DNA from: an uncultured Saprospiraceae bacterium
GTDB taxonomy: Bacteria; Bacteroidota; Bacteroidia; Chitinophagales; Saprospiraceae
Direction of reading: 5' to 3'
Length of the DNA: 50,738 nt
Assembly: GCA_937918905.1 (NCBI GenBank)
Contig: CAKZSH010000098.1
Location: forward strand, 1-50,738
Under the pieces are notes generated by a model that did no database searches, was not told the origin of the DNA, and was given only the letters and a program-made list of their open reading frames with translations. A program made the position numbers and the translations under genes. Positions 35,547 to 44,372 of this stretch are shown one piece after another (within the stretch, counting starts at the first letter, position 1; each line of letters opens with the position of its first letter).

Positions 35547-36392
35547 ATGAAAAAAATATTTCCATTCTTATTATTGACGCTCATTTGGAGTTGTGGTAAC
35601 GGTAGCGAAGGTAGCAAAATTGCTCAATTAGAGAAAGAGCACACCGAAACACCTACTACCGAAGTAAAAAAGAAATTATTGGCTGCTTACCAAACGGAAT
35701 TGCCTACGGTTACAGATGCCAATGCTGCTTCTGAATTAGCCAACAAATTGGCCTCTATCCAATTCGATTTGAATCAATATGAAGATGCAAGTGCCACACT
35801 AACTAAAGCAATTGTAGATCATTCTTCAGCTAGTTCTACAACCTCTAACTTACGTAAATTGAGTAGCTTATTGGTTAATCAATTGCATCCTGACAATATC
35901 GGAAATGCAGTTGCCGCAATGTCCAATATCTACCAAGAGCCTGCTCAGTTAAAATCTGCTTTTAAACCGATCTTGACCAACTTGGCGGAGACTTGGATGG
36001 ATGAAAAATCAGGACAATGGGATCGTCAAAAAATTAGGGACTTCATCAGTATGTCTCAAATCTATGGTGCAAAAGTTACTAAAGATGATGAGGCTCAAAA
36101 ATCATTATTTGATGCTGCGAACATGGCTATCGCTTTGAAAAAACATAATCAAGCATTGAAAATTTATGATTACATCTTGGCTCATCCTGATAATTTTTCT
36201 AAAGTGCCTACTGCTTTATTTCTAAAAGGATTCACTTACGATGAGCACCTCAAAAATACGGATGAGGCTAAAAAATATTATACTGAATTTTTGGAAAAAT
36301 ATCCTGACGACAGTTATGCTTCAAGTGTGAAAGCATCTTTGGATAACTTAGGAAAATCTGCTGCGGAAATCATCGAAAGCTTTGGGAAGTAA
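35547..36392 (+). CDS. TPR lipoprotein, 281 aa
   Basis: The N-terminus MKKIFPFLLLTLIWSC is a lipoprotein signal with Cys16 lipidated. The mature protein is helical with TPR-like pairs: QFDLNQYEDASATLTKAI near 95, and KKHNQALKIYDYILAHPDNF plus TDEAKKYYTEFLEKYPDDSY near 210-265. TPR lipoproteins of this kind scaffold envelope complexes on the outer membrane's inner face. No catalytic domain. It is a single gene followed by a hairpin (36418-36466). Confidence 0.85.
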   Translation: MKKIFPFLLLTLIWSCGNGSEGSKIAQLEKEHTETPTTEVKKKLLAAYQTELPTVTDANAASELANKLASIQFDLNQYEDASATLTKAIVDHSSASSTTSNLRKLSSLLVNQLHPDNIGNAVAAMSNIYQEPAQLKSAFKPILTNLAETWMDEKSGQWDRQKIRDFISMSQIYGAKVTKDDEAQKSLFDAANMAIALKKHNQALKIYDYILAHPDNFSKVPTALFLKGFTYDEHLKNTDEAKKYYTEFLEKYPDDSYASSVKASLDNLGKSAAEIIESFGK

Positions 36393-36466
36393 CGGTGAAC
36401 TGTGAACGTTGAACTGTGAATTAATAATGGTGAGTTTCAATATTTTGAGACTCACCATTATTAATT
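36393..36466 (+). repeat. GTGAACTGTGAA repeat plus hairpin after the TPR lipoprotein gene
   Basis: GGTGAACTGTGAACGTTGAA starts directly after the stop and is followed by a stem of AATTAATAATGGTGAGT and ACTCACCATTATTAATT. The stem may end transcription, although no T-run follows. Confidence 0.65.
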
Positions 36467-36521
36467 AACAAGTGACGATCAAATTATAAGTACGTGGCTA
36501 AAAAAATATTATTTTTACGAC

Positions 36522-37289
36522 ATGAAAAATCCGATTACTTACCGAATGCAAATTCCGTTTTTTCATAAAAAAACAGAAGAGGAATTTAGAAAGGATATTT
36601 ACGAACGCTATGATGATATGGTGATTCGGCAAACGGCCTTGCACCTCGGTGATGAACTTTGGGGAAATTATCCATTGCAATCTATTCTTGATTTTGCAAC
36701 AATACATTTACCAAAAAATAAAGATCCTAAAATTTTAGAAATCGGATGCAGCGTAGGTCGTTGGATTGCTGAATTGGCGCAAGCCTATCCTGAAGGAACG
36801 CATTGGGGATTGGATTATAGTTATCAAATGCTAAAACGCGCTTATGAATTTTGGATTGATAAGAAAAACCTTTATTTGGATTTGACCAATAAAGGAGCGG
36901 AGCATACTATACAATTGAAAGGACATGACTTAAAAAATCTTAATTTTGGTTTGGCAAAAGCAGAGGCTTTACCTTTTTCAGATAACTCTCAAGACTTGGT
37001 TTTAAATAGTTTTCTTTTTGATCGACTCAAAGATCCTTTGAAGGGATTGCATGAAATGCATCGTGTTTTAAAAAAGGATGGAACAATGGTTTTTATCTCT
37101 CCTTTGAATTTTTATAAGAAAAAACATTGGGACGAATTTCACCCGCCTATCAAAATATTTCACATCTTAACTCATATGGGATTCGAAATTTTAGAATGGA
37201 ATGAAGGAATGACTTTGGAAGAACCTTTGGATTGTAGAGGGAATGTTGTGAAGTGGAATTGTGTGGCATTTATAGCTAGGAAGAAGTGA
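36522..37289 (+). CDS. SAM-dependent methyltransferase, class I
   Basis: 255 aa. The SAM-binding motif I is ILEIGCSVGRWIAELAQ near residue 69; motif II follows as WGLDYSYQMLKRA; and LPFSDNSQDLVLNSFLFDRL gives motif IV, a Methyltransf_11-like layout. The N-terminal 60 residues are helical. The substrate is unknown; a small molecule, lipid or quinone is most likely in this group. It is a single gene. Its stop lies inside the palindrome shared with the convergent HNH gene. Confidence 0.85.
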   Translation: MKNPITYRMQIPFFHKKTEEEFRKDIYERYDDMVIRQTALHLGDELWGNYPLQSILDFATIHLPKNKDPKILEIGCSVGRWIAELAQAYPEGTHWGLDYSYQMLKRAYEFWIDKKNLYLDLTNKGAEHTIQLKGHDLKNLNFGLAKAEALPFSDNSQDLVLNSFLFDRLKDPLKGLHEMHRVLKKDGTMVFISPLNFYKKKHWDEFHPPIKIFHILTHMGFEILEWNEGMTLEEPLDCRGNVVKWNCVAFIARKK

Positions 37290-37345
37290 CTGGTAAGTGG
37301 TGATTAGTGACTCGTAATTTACGAATCACGACTACCAATCTTTTT
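37290..37345. repeat. Palindrome between convergent methyltransferase and HNH genes
   Basis: GTGATTAGTGACTCGTAA is answered by TTTACGAATCACGAC. The right arm lies inside the HNH gene and provides its last codons (RDS) and stop. Confidence 0.6.
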
Positions 37346-37627
37346 ATTCATCCTCTGATTTCTTTGATAAAAATCTGGATGTTTTTTAGCGACCCATTTG
37401 ATGAACTTTTGAATCTCCTCATTTTCCAATAATTTTTCCACGGTATTAAAATTATCTTTTAATTCCTTCTCAGTAAATACGGAATGAATTTTTTGATGAC
37501 AAATATTATGAATCGTTATCAGTTCGGAGTGCCTTCCACCTCTTGATTTTGGAATCAAATGATGTTTCGAAATGGTGTCTTTATGACCAAGTGGTCTTTG
37601 GCATATTGGGCAATCTTGGGTTTCCAT
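37319..37627 (-). CDS. HNH-domain protein
   Basis: 102 aa. It has one zinc-binding pair (CPIC), then SKHHLIPKSRGG and ITIHNICHQKIH, which together give the His-Asn-His fold: His21-His22, Asn45 and His53 region. HNH proteins of this small size are common stand-alone nucleases of unknown target. The C-terminal half is helical. The last residues come from an intergenic palindrome, so the original end may have been replaced. No restriction or phage partner is near. Confidence 0.85.
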   Translation of the reverse strand: METQDCPICQRPLGHKDTISKHHLIPKSRGGRHSELITIHNICHQKIHSVFTEKELKDNFNTVEKLLENEEIQKFIKWVAKKHPDFYQRNQRMNKKIGSRDS

Positions 37628-37949
37628 GAGTTTATTTTTATAAAAGAAAAACGATTAAATATCGAACCCTTTTGAATACATAAAAACATTCAACGAAGCT
37701 CCATCATCAAAAGTTCAACTTCCATTATTTATTTTTATAAATAAATCCACCTTGCCATCCTTCCTTCCGAGGAGTTTGCTATAACAGCTCACAGCTTGCA
37801 ATATACATTTTAGCCACTTTATCCTTAGGGAAAAATTCTATTTTTTTTTACTACGAATCACATTCTCCCATTTTTTTATCAAAAAAAACTACTTTAGGGA
37901 GTAGGAAATAAATAACCTACTCCCTTAAAATTAGGAGGTAATTCCACTT
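37628..37949. other. Intergenic region with a solo hairpin
   Basis: No gene is supported. At 37896-37925 GGGAGTAGG and CCTACTCCC form a perfect stem around AAATAAATAA. The same sequence occurs as each arm of the element at 45747-45915. Confidence 0.7.
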
Positions 37950-38168
37950 TTAGAAATGGAAAAATAATAAATGCGGTTTTGACGGTCTATTTTTCCGCCA
38001 TTTTTTTATTTCAAATGGATTCGTATTAAAGACTTCATAAATTGCTACGATACTTGATTTTCCTTTGACCACCACTCTATCAATCTGGCGAATATGAAAA
38101 TCATCAGAATGAATCAAATTTCGAGTGGATTCCCAAATGATAATTTGAGCATCATAATATTGGGGACA
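37950..38168 (-). pseudogene. C-terminal remnant of a class III adenylate/guanylate cyclase
   Basis: An open minus-strand frame with no start codon reads YDAQIIIWESTRNLI, then FHIRQIDRVVVKGKS and VAIYEVFNTNPFE, and stops with TAA at 37950-37952. This matches the end of the class III nucleotide-cyclase catalytic domain, where R-x-I-D-x-V-x-V-K-G-K-S is followed by a (V/I)-x-(I/V)(Y/F)E(V/L) strand. Everything upstream is missing. The break coincides with the edge of the variable-unit palindromic element at 38169-38270, whose own outer left arm is also missing. The gene was probably cut by that element or by recombination at it. Confidence 0.75.
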
Positions 38169-38270
38169 CTTTTTAAGTCAGGCTTTGACTTATATTGATG
38201 TTCTTATAAATCAAGGCTTGACTTGAAAAGTCAAACCTTGACTCGTGTACAACCAATGCTGAATAATTAC
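38169..38270. repeat. Variable-unit palindromic element, 5'-truncated copy with one unit
   Basis: It begins TTTTTAAGTCAGGCTTTGAC without the TACACGAGTCAAGGTC arm, has one GACTTATA / TATAAATC unit, and ends GACTCGTGTACAACCAATGC. Confidence 0.88.
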
Positions 38271-38304
38271 AAAAAAATCATAACAAGAAAATTTTGGATG
38301 AGGA

Positions 38305-38545
38305 AACTTAATCACCACCTGCTGAAAGTAGGTGGGTTAATTATACAAACGACTAAAGTCGTTGATATAATTTTTTGAATATCGAACTCGAATGAATATC
38401 GGACTCGAATGAATATCGAACGCTGCGCTAATAGAACAAGGATTTAAACCTTTTCTGAGATCAATAAATCAAAAAATAATACAGAAGAATTATAATTAGG
38501 ATTTTTTTGACTTTGATTGTCATTTTGATTTTGATTATCTCGGTT
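38305..38545. repeat. Composite intergenic repeat, copy 2 of 2
   Basis: The same ordered blocks as 6050-6345: ACCTGCTGAAAGTAGGTGG, ACGACTAAAGTCGT, ATATCGAACTCGAATGAATA, AAACCTTTTCTGAGA and the TTTGATTGTCATTTTGATTT end. The two copies lie 32 kb apart. Confidence 0.85.
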
Positions 38546-38609
38546 CATCTATTTTTTTGTAATTTCGCTACTCTTATAATTATTGAAAAAAAAAATTGAA
38601 CGTACCATT

Positions 38610-40247
38610 ATGACAACTAAAAAAGAATTGGAAAATCGTAAAAATGTAGATGCCTTAAAGATGGCTATTTCGAGAGTGAATAGCCGCTTGGATAAAATAT
38701 ATCAAGGTGGAGGTGAAAAAAGAATTGCCAAACAACATGCAAAAGGCAAATTATCTGTTCGAGAAAGAATCGAACATTTGATTGATGAAGGAAGTTATTT
38801 TTTTGAAATAGGCGCATTTGCAGGTTACGAAATGTATGAAGAATATGGCGGATGTCCCGCAGGAGGAGTGGTAACTGGGATCGGTTATGTATCGGGAAGG
38901 CAATGTATGATTGTTGCTAATGATGCGACGGTAAAAGCAGGAGCATGGTTTCCCATCACAGGTAAAAAGAATCTTCGTGCTCAAGAGATTGCAATTGAAA
39001 ATCGTTTGCCTACTATCTATCTAGTAGATTCAGCAGGTGTATTTTTACCTATGCAAGATGAAATTTTTCCAGACAAAGAACACTTCGGAAGGATGTTTCG
39101 GAATAATGCAAAAATGTCAGCAATGGGAATTCCGCAAATCGCAGCCATCATGGGAAGTTGTGTAGCAGGTGGTGCGTACTTGCCTATCATGTCGGATGAA
39201 GCTTTAATTGTAGAAGGGACTGGTTCGATATTTTTGGCAGGCCCGTACTTAGTAAAAGCGGCAATCGGGGAAACGGTCGATAAAGAAACGCTAGGTGGTG
39301 CAGAAACGCAAAGTGATATTTCAGGAGTAACGGATTATAAAATGCCTGATGACAAAACCTGTTTATCGACTATTCGTGATTTGGTAGATAAATTTGGGAA
39401 ATTCGAAAATGCGGGATTTGATCGAGCTGAGCCTAAATTGCCTCAAGCTGATCCTGAAGAAATTTTAGGGATCTTTCCTGAGGATCGTGCAAAGCCTTAC
39501 GACACTAAAGAAATTATCAAACGACTGGTAGATGATTCTAAATTTACAGAATATAAAAGTGGTTATGGAAAAACCATCTGCTGCTGCTACGCTCGAATTG
39601 ATGGCTGGTCCGTAGGGATTGTTGCCAATAATCGAACAGTAGTAAAAACGAAAACTGGGGAAATGCAATTTGGTGGAGTCATCTATTCTGACTCGGCTGA
39701 CAAGGCTTCACGATTTATCATGAATTGTAATCAGAAAAAAATCCCTTTGGTGTTTTTACATGATGTAACTGGATTTATGGTAGGAACTCGAAGTGAGCAT
39801 GGCGGTATTATTAAAGACGGTGCTAAAATGGTGAGTGCAGTTTCTAACAGTACAGTTCCAAAATTTAGTGTCGTGATGGGAAATTCTTATGGTGCTGGAA
39901 ATTATGCCATGTGTGGCAAGGCTTACGACCCTCGATTGATTGTGGCATGGCCTACTGCTAAAATTGCAGTGATGGGTGGTGCTCAAGCGGCCAAAGTATT
40001 AACGCAAATTCAGGTGGCTTCCAAAAAAGCAAAAGGGGAAGCTCCTTCTCCCGAAGAAGAAAAAGCATTATTTGAAAAAACAAAAAATCGTTACGATACA
40101 CAAACTACTCCTTACTATGCTGCGGCTAGACTTTGGGTAGATGCAATTATTGATCCTTTAGAAACTCGTCAAGTGATTTCTACTGGAATCGAAGCTGCTA
40201 ACAATGCTCCTGTAGAAAAATTTAATGTGGGAGTTATTCAGACGTAG
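38610..40247 (+). CDS. Acyl-CoA carboxylase carboxyltransferase (beta) subunit, methylcrotonyl-CoA type
   Basis: The ATG at 38610 is preferred to a TTG 27 bp before it; length 545 aa. Two crotonase-fold halves are visible. The N half has GGCPAGGVVTGIGYVSGR and MGSCVAGGAYLPIMSDE, with GSIFLAGPYLVKAAIGE. The C half has FLHDVTGFMVG and MGNSYGAGNYAMCGKAYDPR, which form the carboxyl-transfer site. These match the beta subunit of methylcrotonyl-CoA carboxylase more than propionyl-CoA carboxylase. It moves a carboxyl from biotin to an acyl-CoA, here probably in leucine breakdown. The biotin-carrying alpha subunit is not in this window. Confidence 0.93.
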   Translation: MTTKKELENRKNVDALKMAISRVNSRLDKIYQGGGEKRIAKQHAKGKLSVRERIEHLIDEGSYFFEIGAFAGYEMYEEYGGCPAGGVVTGIGYVSGRQCMIVANDATVKAGAWFPITGKKNLRAQEIAIENRLPTIYLVDSAGVFLPMQDEIFPDKEHFGRMFRNNAKMSAMGIPQIAAIMGSCVAGGAYLPIMSDEALIVEGTGSIFLAGPYLVKAAIGETVDKETLGGAETQSDISGVTDYKMPDDKTCLSTIRDLVDKFGKFENAGFDRAEPKLPQADPEEILGIFPEDRAKPYDTKEIIKRLVDDSKFTEYKSGYGKTICCCYARIDGWSVGIVANNRTVVKTKTGEMQFGGVIYSDSADKASRFIMNCNQKKIPLVFLHDVTGFMVGTRSEHGGIIKDGAKMVSAVSNSTVPKFSVVMGNSYGAGNYAMCGKAYDPRLIVAWPTAKIAVMGGAQAAKVLTQIQVASKKAKGEAPSPEEEKALFEKTKNRYDTQTTPYYAAARLWVDAIIDPLETRQVISTGIEAANNAPVEKFNVGVIQT

Positions 40248-40293
40248 GAAACAAAACTGTTTTGTTTTGATTTAGTTTTGAAAAAAAGAAATT

Positions 40294-40434
40294 TTGAAAA
40301 AGAAAAGAGAAAAAAACGAGTCTACAAAATCTTGGCTTAAACGTATCGGTTGGGCAGGTATTTTATTTTTTGTAGTCAAAGGAACGATTACCACGTATTT
40401 GATAATCAAAGCTGGGTCTTGTGCTTTAAGTTAA
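40294..40434 (+). CDS. Small membrane protein, 46 aa
   Basis: It starts with TTG at 40294, because a TGA lies in frame 15 bp upstream and no ATG is available. A basic N-terminus (KKKREKNESTKSWLKRI) leads into one hydrophobic segment (GWAGILFFVVKGTITTYLII) and a short tail. The KRIGWAGILFF pattern resembles short single-span proteins that I recall from other Bacteroidota, unverified. It sits 46 bp after the carboxylase gene and 38 bp before the RNA methyltransferase gene, all on the plus strand. Confidence 0.6.
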   Translation: MKKKREKNESTKSWLKRIGWAGILFFVVKGTITTYLIIKAGSCALS

Positions 40435-40472
40435 TTTTTTGAAAAACATTCGAGGAAACATTAAAATAAATA

Positions 40473-41627
40473 ATGAAGATACTTACCAAAACAATTGCTG
40501 GACTGGAACAAATATTAGCTGACGAAATTGAACAGTTGGGCGGAAGAAATATTCGTATTTTAAAACGAGCAGTTAGTTTTGAAGGAGACATGAAATTATT
40601 GTACCGATGTAATTTAGAATTACGTACTGCACTCCGAGTTTTGGTTCCGATTTATTCTTTTAAAGCAAGGAATGAAAATGTTTATTACGATAAAATAAAA
40701 CAACTCGACTGGTCAAAATATATGAAAGTGAATGATACGTTAGCTGTAAATGGTACGACGCACTCTCAATATTTTAACCACTCCAAATATGTAGCACTCA
40801 AAGCCAAGGATGCTATCGTAGATCAATTTCGAGAAAAAGAAGGCAGACGACCTAGTGTAAATGTCCACGCTCCTACCCTACGTATCAATATTCATATTCA
40901 AGATGAAGATGTAAATGTGTCATTGGATAGTTCAGGGCAACCTTTATTTAAAAGAGGTTACAGAATGGAAAGAATGGAAGCTCCGCTGAATGAAATTTTA
41001 GCAGCAGGAATGATTTTGTCTTCTGGATGGAAAAAGGATTGCGACTTCGTAGATGCCATGTGTGGATCTGGAACATTGTTGATTGAAGCAGGTCTGATGG
41101 CTAAAAATATTCCTCCACTTTGGTTTCGAAAAGAAGCATTTGGTTTTCAAAAGTGGAGAGATTATGATGATGAATTATGGCAAACTGTTCGCAAAGAAGC
41201 AAAAGAAAAAATAACGGATTTCCAACATAACATTTACGGATTTGATCGTGACTTCAAGGCGTTGGGTACTGCTAGAACGAATATCCTTTCTGCGGAATTG
41301 ACAGAAGATATTGCTCTCAAAAGAACTACTTTTGAACGATTGGAAGCGCCTTCGGAAAAAGGAATTATGATAATGAACCCTCCTTATGATGAACGATTGC
41401 ACATCAAGAACATCAATGAACTTTACAAAATGATGGGGGATTCTTTTAAACAAAACTTTAAAGGATGGGAAGTATGGGTCATCTCATCTAATATGGAGGC
41501 TTTAAAACACATTGGTCTTCGACCTTCCAAAAAAATTAGATTGATGAATGGGGCTTTGGATTGTAAATTCCTTAAATTTGAAATGTACGAGGGAACTAAG
41601 AAGATGAAAAAGATTAAGGAAATGTAA
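40473..41627 (+). CDS. THUMP-domain class I SAM-dependent RNA methyltransferase (RlmL-like)
   Basis: 384 aa. The N-terminal THUMP and ferredoxin-like region (about 1-155) includes LYRCNLELRTALRVLVPIY. The methyltransferase domain begins around 175 (FVDAMCGSGTLLIEAGLMA, motif I), and the catalytic motif MNPPYDERL is near 300. By family it makes N2-methylguanosine in 23S rRNA in the cytoplasm; its length matches the single-domain relatives of RlmL. Its TAA stop (41625-41627) lies inside the left arm of a palindromic element, so the last codon or two may not be original. Confidence 0.92.
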   Translation: MKILTKTIAGLEQILADEIEQLGGRNIRILKRAVSFEGDMKLLYRCNLELRTALRVLVPIYSFKARNENVYYDKIKQLDWSKYMKVNDTLAVNGTTHSQYFNHSKYVALKAKDAIVDQFREKEGRRPSVNVHAPTLRINIHIQDEDVNVSLDSSGQPLFKRGYRMERMEAPLNEILAAGMILSSGWKKDCDFVDAMCGSGTLLIEAGLMAKNIPPLWFRKEAFGFQKWRDYDDELWQTVRKEAKEKITDFQHNIYGFDRDFKALGTARTNILSAELTEDIALKRTTFERLEAPSEKGIMIMNPPYDERLHIKNINELYKMMGDSFKQNFKGWEVWVISSNMEALKHIGLRPSKKIRLMNGALDCKFLKFEMYEGTKKMKKIKEM

Positions 41628-41709
41628 CCGCCAAATTCATTTGGCAGGTTGTGTAAACGACTAATAATTAATAACTTGTATAACCTGCCTAATGAATTTG
41701 GCGGTTACA
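41622..41709. repeat. TGTAACCGCCAAATT palindromic element, copy 3
   Basis: Left arm 41622-41652, right arm 41680-41709. The left arm starts inside the coding sequence of the RNA methyltransferase and provides its stop codon. Confidence 0.9.
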
Positions 41710-41736
41710 TTTTGCGAAGCTAAAAAGTAAAATACC

Positions 41737-42108
41737 ATGAAAATATTTTCAATTCTTATCACAAGTTTATTTTTTGCAAATGTATTGTTAGGTCAAATCG
41801 GTTTGAGCTTGGAAGAAAAAACGGCTGACCAAGTTGCCTTGAATTGGAATCAAAATACAAAGAAGATTTTTTTCCCAAAATATAAAACATCAGGCCTACC
41901 AGTTGATTTAAGAAATCACATTTTATCTGATACTAACTCTGGCGAAATAGGCATTTATCCTACCAATAAAAATGGAGAATTGGCCTTCTTTTGTAGAATA
42001 GAAGTTCAATTAGAAAAGTCATCAAAAATTCCAGTTCGATTTAGATTAGGTGAAGTACAAGCAGTAGATGCTAAGGAAGGAAAATGGGGACAGTTTAGAA
42101 ATCAATAG
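41737..42108 (+). CDS. Small exported protein, 123 aa
   Basis: A signal peptide is clear (MKIFSILITSLFFANVLLGQ). The mature part of about 103 residues looks beta-rich (GLSLEEKTADQVALNW, IPVRFRLGEVQAVDA) without cysteine pairs or known motif. I do not recognise the family. It is convergent with the histidine kinase gene, whose stop lies 19 bp away, and follows a repeat element by 27 bp. Function unknown. Confidence 0.7.
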   Translation: MKIFSILITSLFFANVLLGQIGLSLEEKTADQVALNWNQNTKKIFFPKYKTSGLPVDLRNHILSDTNSGEIGIYPTNKNGELAFFCRIEVQLEKSSKIPVRFRLGEVQAVDAKEGKWGQFRNQ

Positions 42109-42127
42109 GGAACGGTTCAAACATTTA

Positions 42128-44278
42128 TCAATTCATAGGAATACCTTGTACCGCTACCTCTATTTTTGAGGATTCTATTTCCGGCATTCGAGTTTCAATA
42201 TTTAAAGTAAAATAAAAAGTAGCACCTTCGCCAACCTCTGATTCTACCCAAATATCTCCATGGTTTTGATTTACTATTTTTTTACAAATAGCCAAACCTA
42301 CTCCAGTACCTTCGAATTCATCCTTACCATGAAGTCTTTTAAATATTTCAAAAACACGCTCTTTAAATTCCATATCAAGCCCAATGCCATTGTCTTTGAC
42401 AAAATAAACTCGTTCGTGTCCATTCACATTATATTGAAGCCCTACTTCTACTAAAGGCTTTTCATTTTTATTATATTTAATGCTGTTGCTGATGAGGTTT
42501 TGGAATAATTGCATAAGATGAGAACGATGTCCTTTAACCTCTGGAAGTTGATCAATATTAACCGTTACATTTTGCTCCATAATTTTTCCACGGAGTGTTT
42601 CTTTTACCGTCTGAACAATTTTATTCAAAGAAATCCATTCAGAAGTAATTTCTTCATTCTCTAATTTTGAGTACATCAAAACTTCATGTAATAAATCATA
42701 CATACGACTTACATTTGTAGTGATGAAATCAATATATTCATCTGCATCTTTTCCTAATTGACCTTTGAATCTTCGCTTTAACAAAGTTGCAAAGGAGCCA
42801 ATATTCCGAAGTGGTTCTTTTAAATCATGAGAAGCAATGTATGCAAACCTTTGGAGTTCCTCATTTTTATTTTCGAGTGAATTATTTTGTAGAAGGATTT
42901 TTTCATTTTGTTCTTTCAGCAATTGATTGGTTTCTACCTGTGTCAAATGCACCTTAGCCAACTCCTCATTTTGTTGTTGGATTTTTTCGTTTTTCTCTCT
43001 TTGCGTTTTATTATGTTTGGTTTGCGTTCGATATTTGTTAGTCACCTGCCAAAGAAAAATAATCAAAGCAAATAAGCCTGCAATCAAAAAATTTCGATAC
43101 ATATCCTGCAGTTGGCTATCTCTTTTTTGAAGCGCTTTTTCTTTTTGAGTGATTTCATATTGGGCTTTGGTATCTGCCATTTTTTGAATGGTAGCTTCAT
43201 TTACCAAAGAGTCCTTTAGTGCAATAAAGTTTTGGTAATAAAAATTAGACTCTTTATAGTTCCCAATATATTGATGGTTTCTAGCAAGGGAAATATATAC
43301 ATCTGGCAATTTTGATCTTGCTCCTAAATCTTGAGCTATTTCCAAACTTTTATTTAAATGATTTAATCCTTTTTCCTTATTATTTTTATCAATATAGATT
43401 TCTCCAATTGCTTTATTCGTATTGATTTGTCCCCAACGATTATTGGCCTCGATATTTAATGTATGAGCTTGTTCAAAATATTTTAAAGCTTCTTCTAAAT
43501 TACCAAGAGCTTGATAATTATCTCCTAAATTAAATGCAAAAAAAGACAATCCATTTTTTTGAGTAGTTGCCATGGATAAATTAAATGCCTTTAAATTAAA
43601 CTCCTTCGAAAGTTCCACTTGCCCTAATCGAGAATAGGAACCTCCTATCGCACCATAATTATATATGATGTATTTTTCATACTCTAATTTCTCTGCCAAT
43701 TCCAAAGACTTATTAAAGTACTCTATAGATTTATGGAAATTACCTTGACGAAAATGAATACTCCCGATTTGATAATAAGATTCTGCAACCCCATTTTCAT
43801 CGTTCAATTCCTCTCTTATTTGTAATGCCTTATAGTGATAATCAAAAGATAATTCGTAATTCCCTTGAAACCGATAAATCTTTGCGAGTTGATGATATGT
43901 TTTTCCTAATAAAGGAAGATCATCCTTACTAATATCTTTTATCAGGTTGGTATAGGTTTCAATTGCAAGATCATTTTCATGACGAGCACTATAACAAGCT
44001 CCAAGTTTTTGTCGAACTTGGTTATAGACATCCTTATTTTTTAATTTTTTTGCAAGAGATTCTGTGGCGAGTAAATATTCTAAAGCTTTATCATTTTCCT
44101 TATTATTAAAGTAAGCCTTTCCTAATTCAAAATATGCAGACAATTGTTCATTGACATTATTCCCAGTTATTTTTGCTCTTAAAACATTTTCTAAACTATC
44201 TAATGTATTAGCGGATACATTCGTAATATGGAAAAATAGAAAGAAAATATATAGTAAGATTTTTCGGGACAGTATCAT
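42128..44278 (-). CDS. Membrane sensor histidine kinase with periplasmic TPR domain
   Basis: 716 aa. The signal peptide is residues 1-24; about eight TPR pairs follow at 25-365 in the periplasm (YHQLAKIYRFQGNYELSFDY, YYQIGSIHFRQGNFHKSIEY). One membrane segment is near 395-415 (FLIAGLFALIIFLWQV) and a Gln/Glu/Asn-rich coiled coil at 420-470. The HisKA domain has ASHDLKEPLRNI near 480, with His as the phosphoacceptor. The HATPase domain has NLISNSIKYN, VKDNGIGLD and GTGVGLAICKKI. No response regulator is adjacent. It lies directly downstream of the GG-leader peptide gene, separated by a strong terminator. Confidence 0.94.
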   Translation of the reverse strand: MILSRKILLYIFFLFFHITNVSANTLDSLENVLRAKITGNNVNEQLSAYFELGKAYFNNKENDKALEYLLATESLAKKLKNKDVYNQVRQKLGACYSARHENDLAIETYTNLIKDISKDDLPLLGKTYHQLAKIYRFQGNYELSFDYHYKALQIREELNDENGVAESYYQIGSIHFRQGNFHKSIEYFNKSLELAEKLEYEKYIIYNYGAIGGSYSRLGQVELSKEFNLKAFNLSMATTQKNGLSFFAFNLGDNYQALGNLEEALKYFEQAHTLNIEANNRWGQINTNKAIGEIYIDKNNKEKGLNHLNKSLEIAQDLGARSKLPDVYISLARNHQYIGNYKESNFYYQNFIALKDSLVNEATIQKMADTKAQYEITQKEKALQKRDSQLQDMYRNFLIAGLFALIIFLWQVTNKYRTQTKHNKTQREKNEKIQQQNEELAKVHLTQVETNQLLKEQNEKILLQNNSLENKNEELQRFAYIASHDLKEPLRNIGSFATLLKRRFKGQLGKDADEYIDFITTNVSRMYDLLHEVLMYSKLENEEITSEWISLNKIVQTVKETLRGKIMEQNVTVNIDQLPEVKGHRSHLMQLFQNLISNSIKYNKNEKPLVEVGLQYNVNGHERVYFVKDNGIGLDMEFKERVFEIFKRLHGKDEFEGTGVGLAICKKIVNQNHGDIWVESEVGEGATFYFTLNIETRMPEIESSKIEVAVQGIPMN

Positions 44279-44319
44279 AGTTGATTTTAGTATGTGGTAT
44301 TGGGCTATACATTACAAAG

Positions 44320-44351
44320 AAAATGCCACCTTACAAGTAAGGTGGCATTTT
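44320..44351 (-). terminator. Strong terminator after the GG-leader peptide gene
   Basis: Minus strand: ATGCCACCTTAC, loop TT, GTAAGGTGGCAT, then TTTT. The stem is perfect over 12 bp. It separates the peptide gene from the histidine kinase gene, so the peptide has its own abundant short transcript. Confidence 0.88.
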
Positions 44352-44372
44352 ATTAATTTAGGTAAAATTCAG

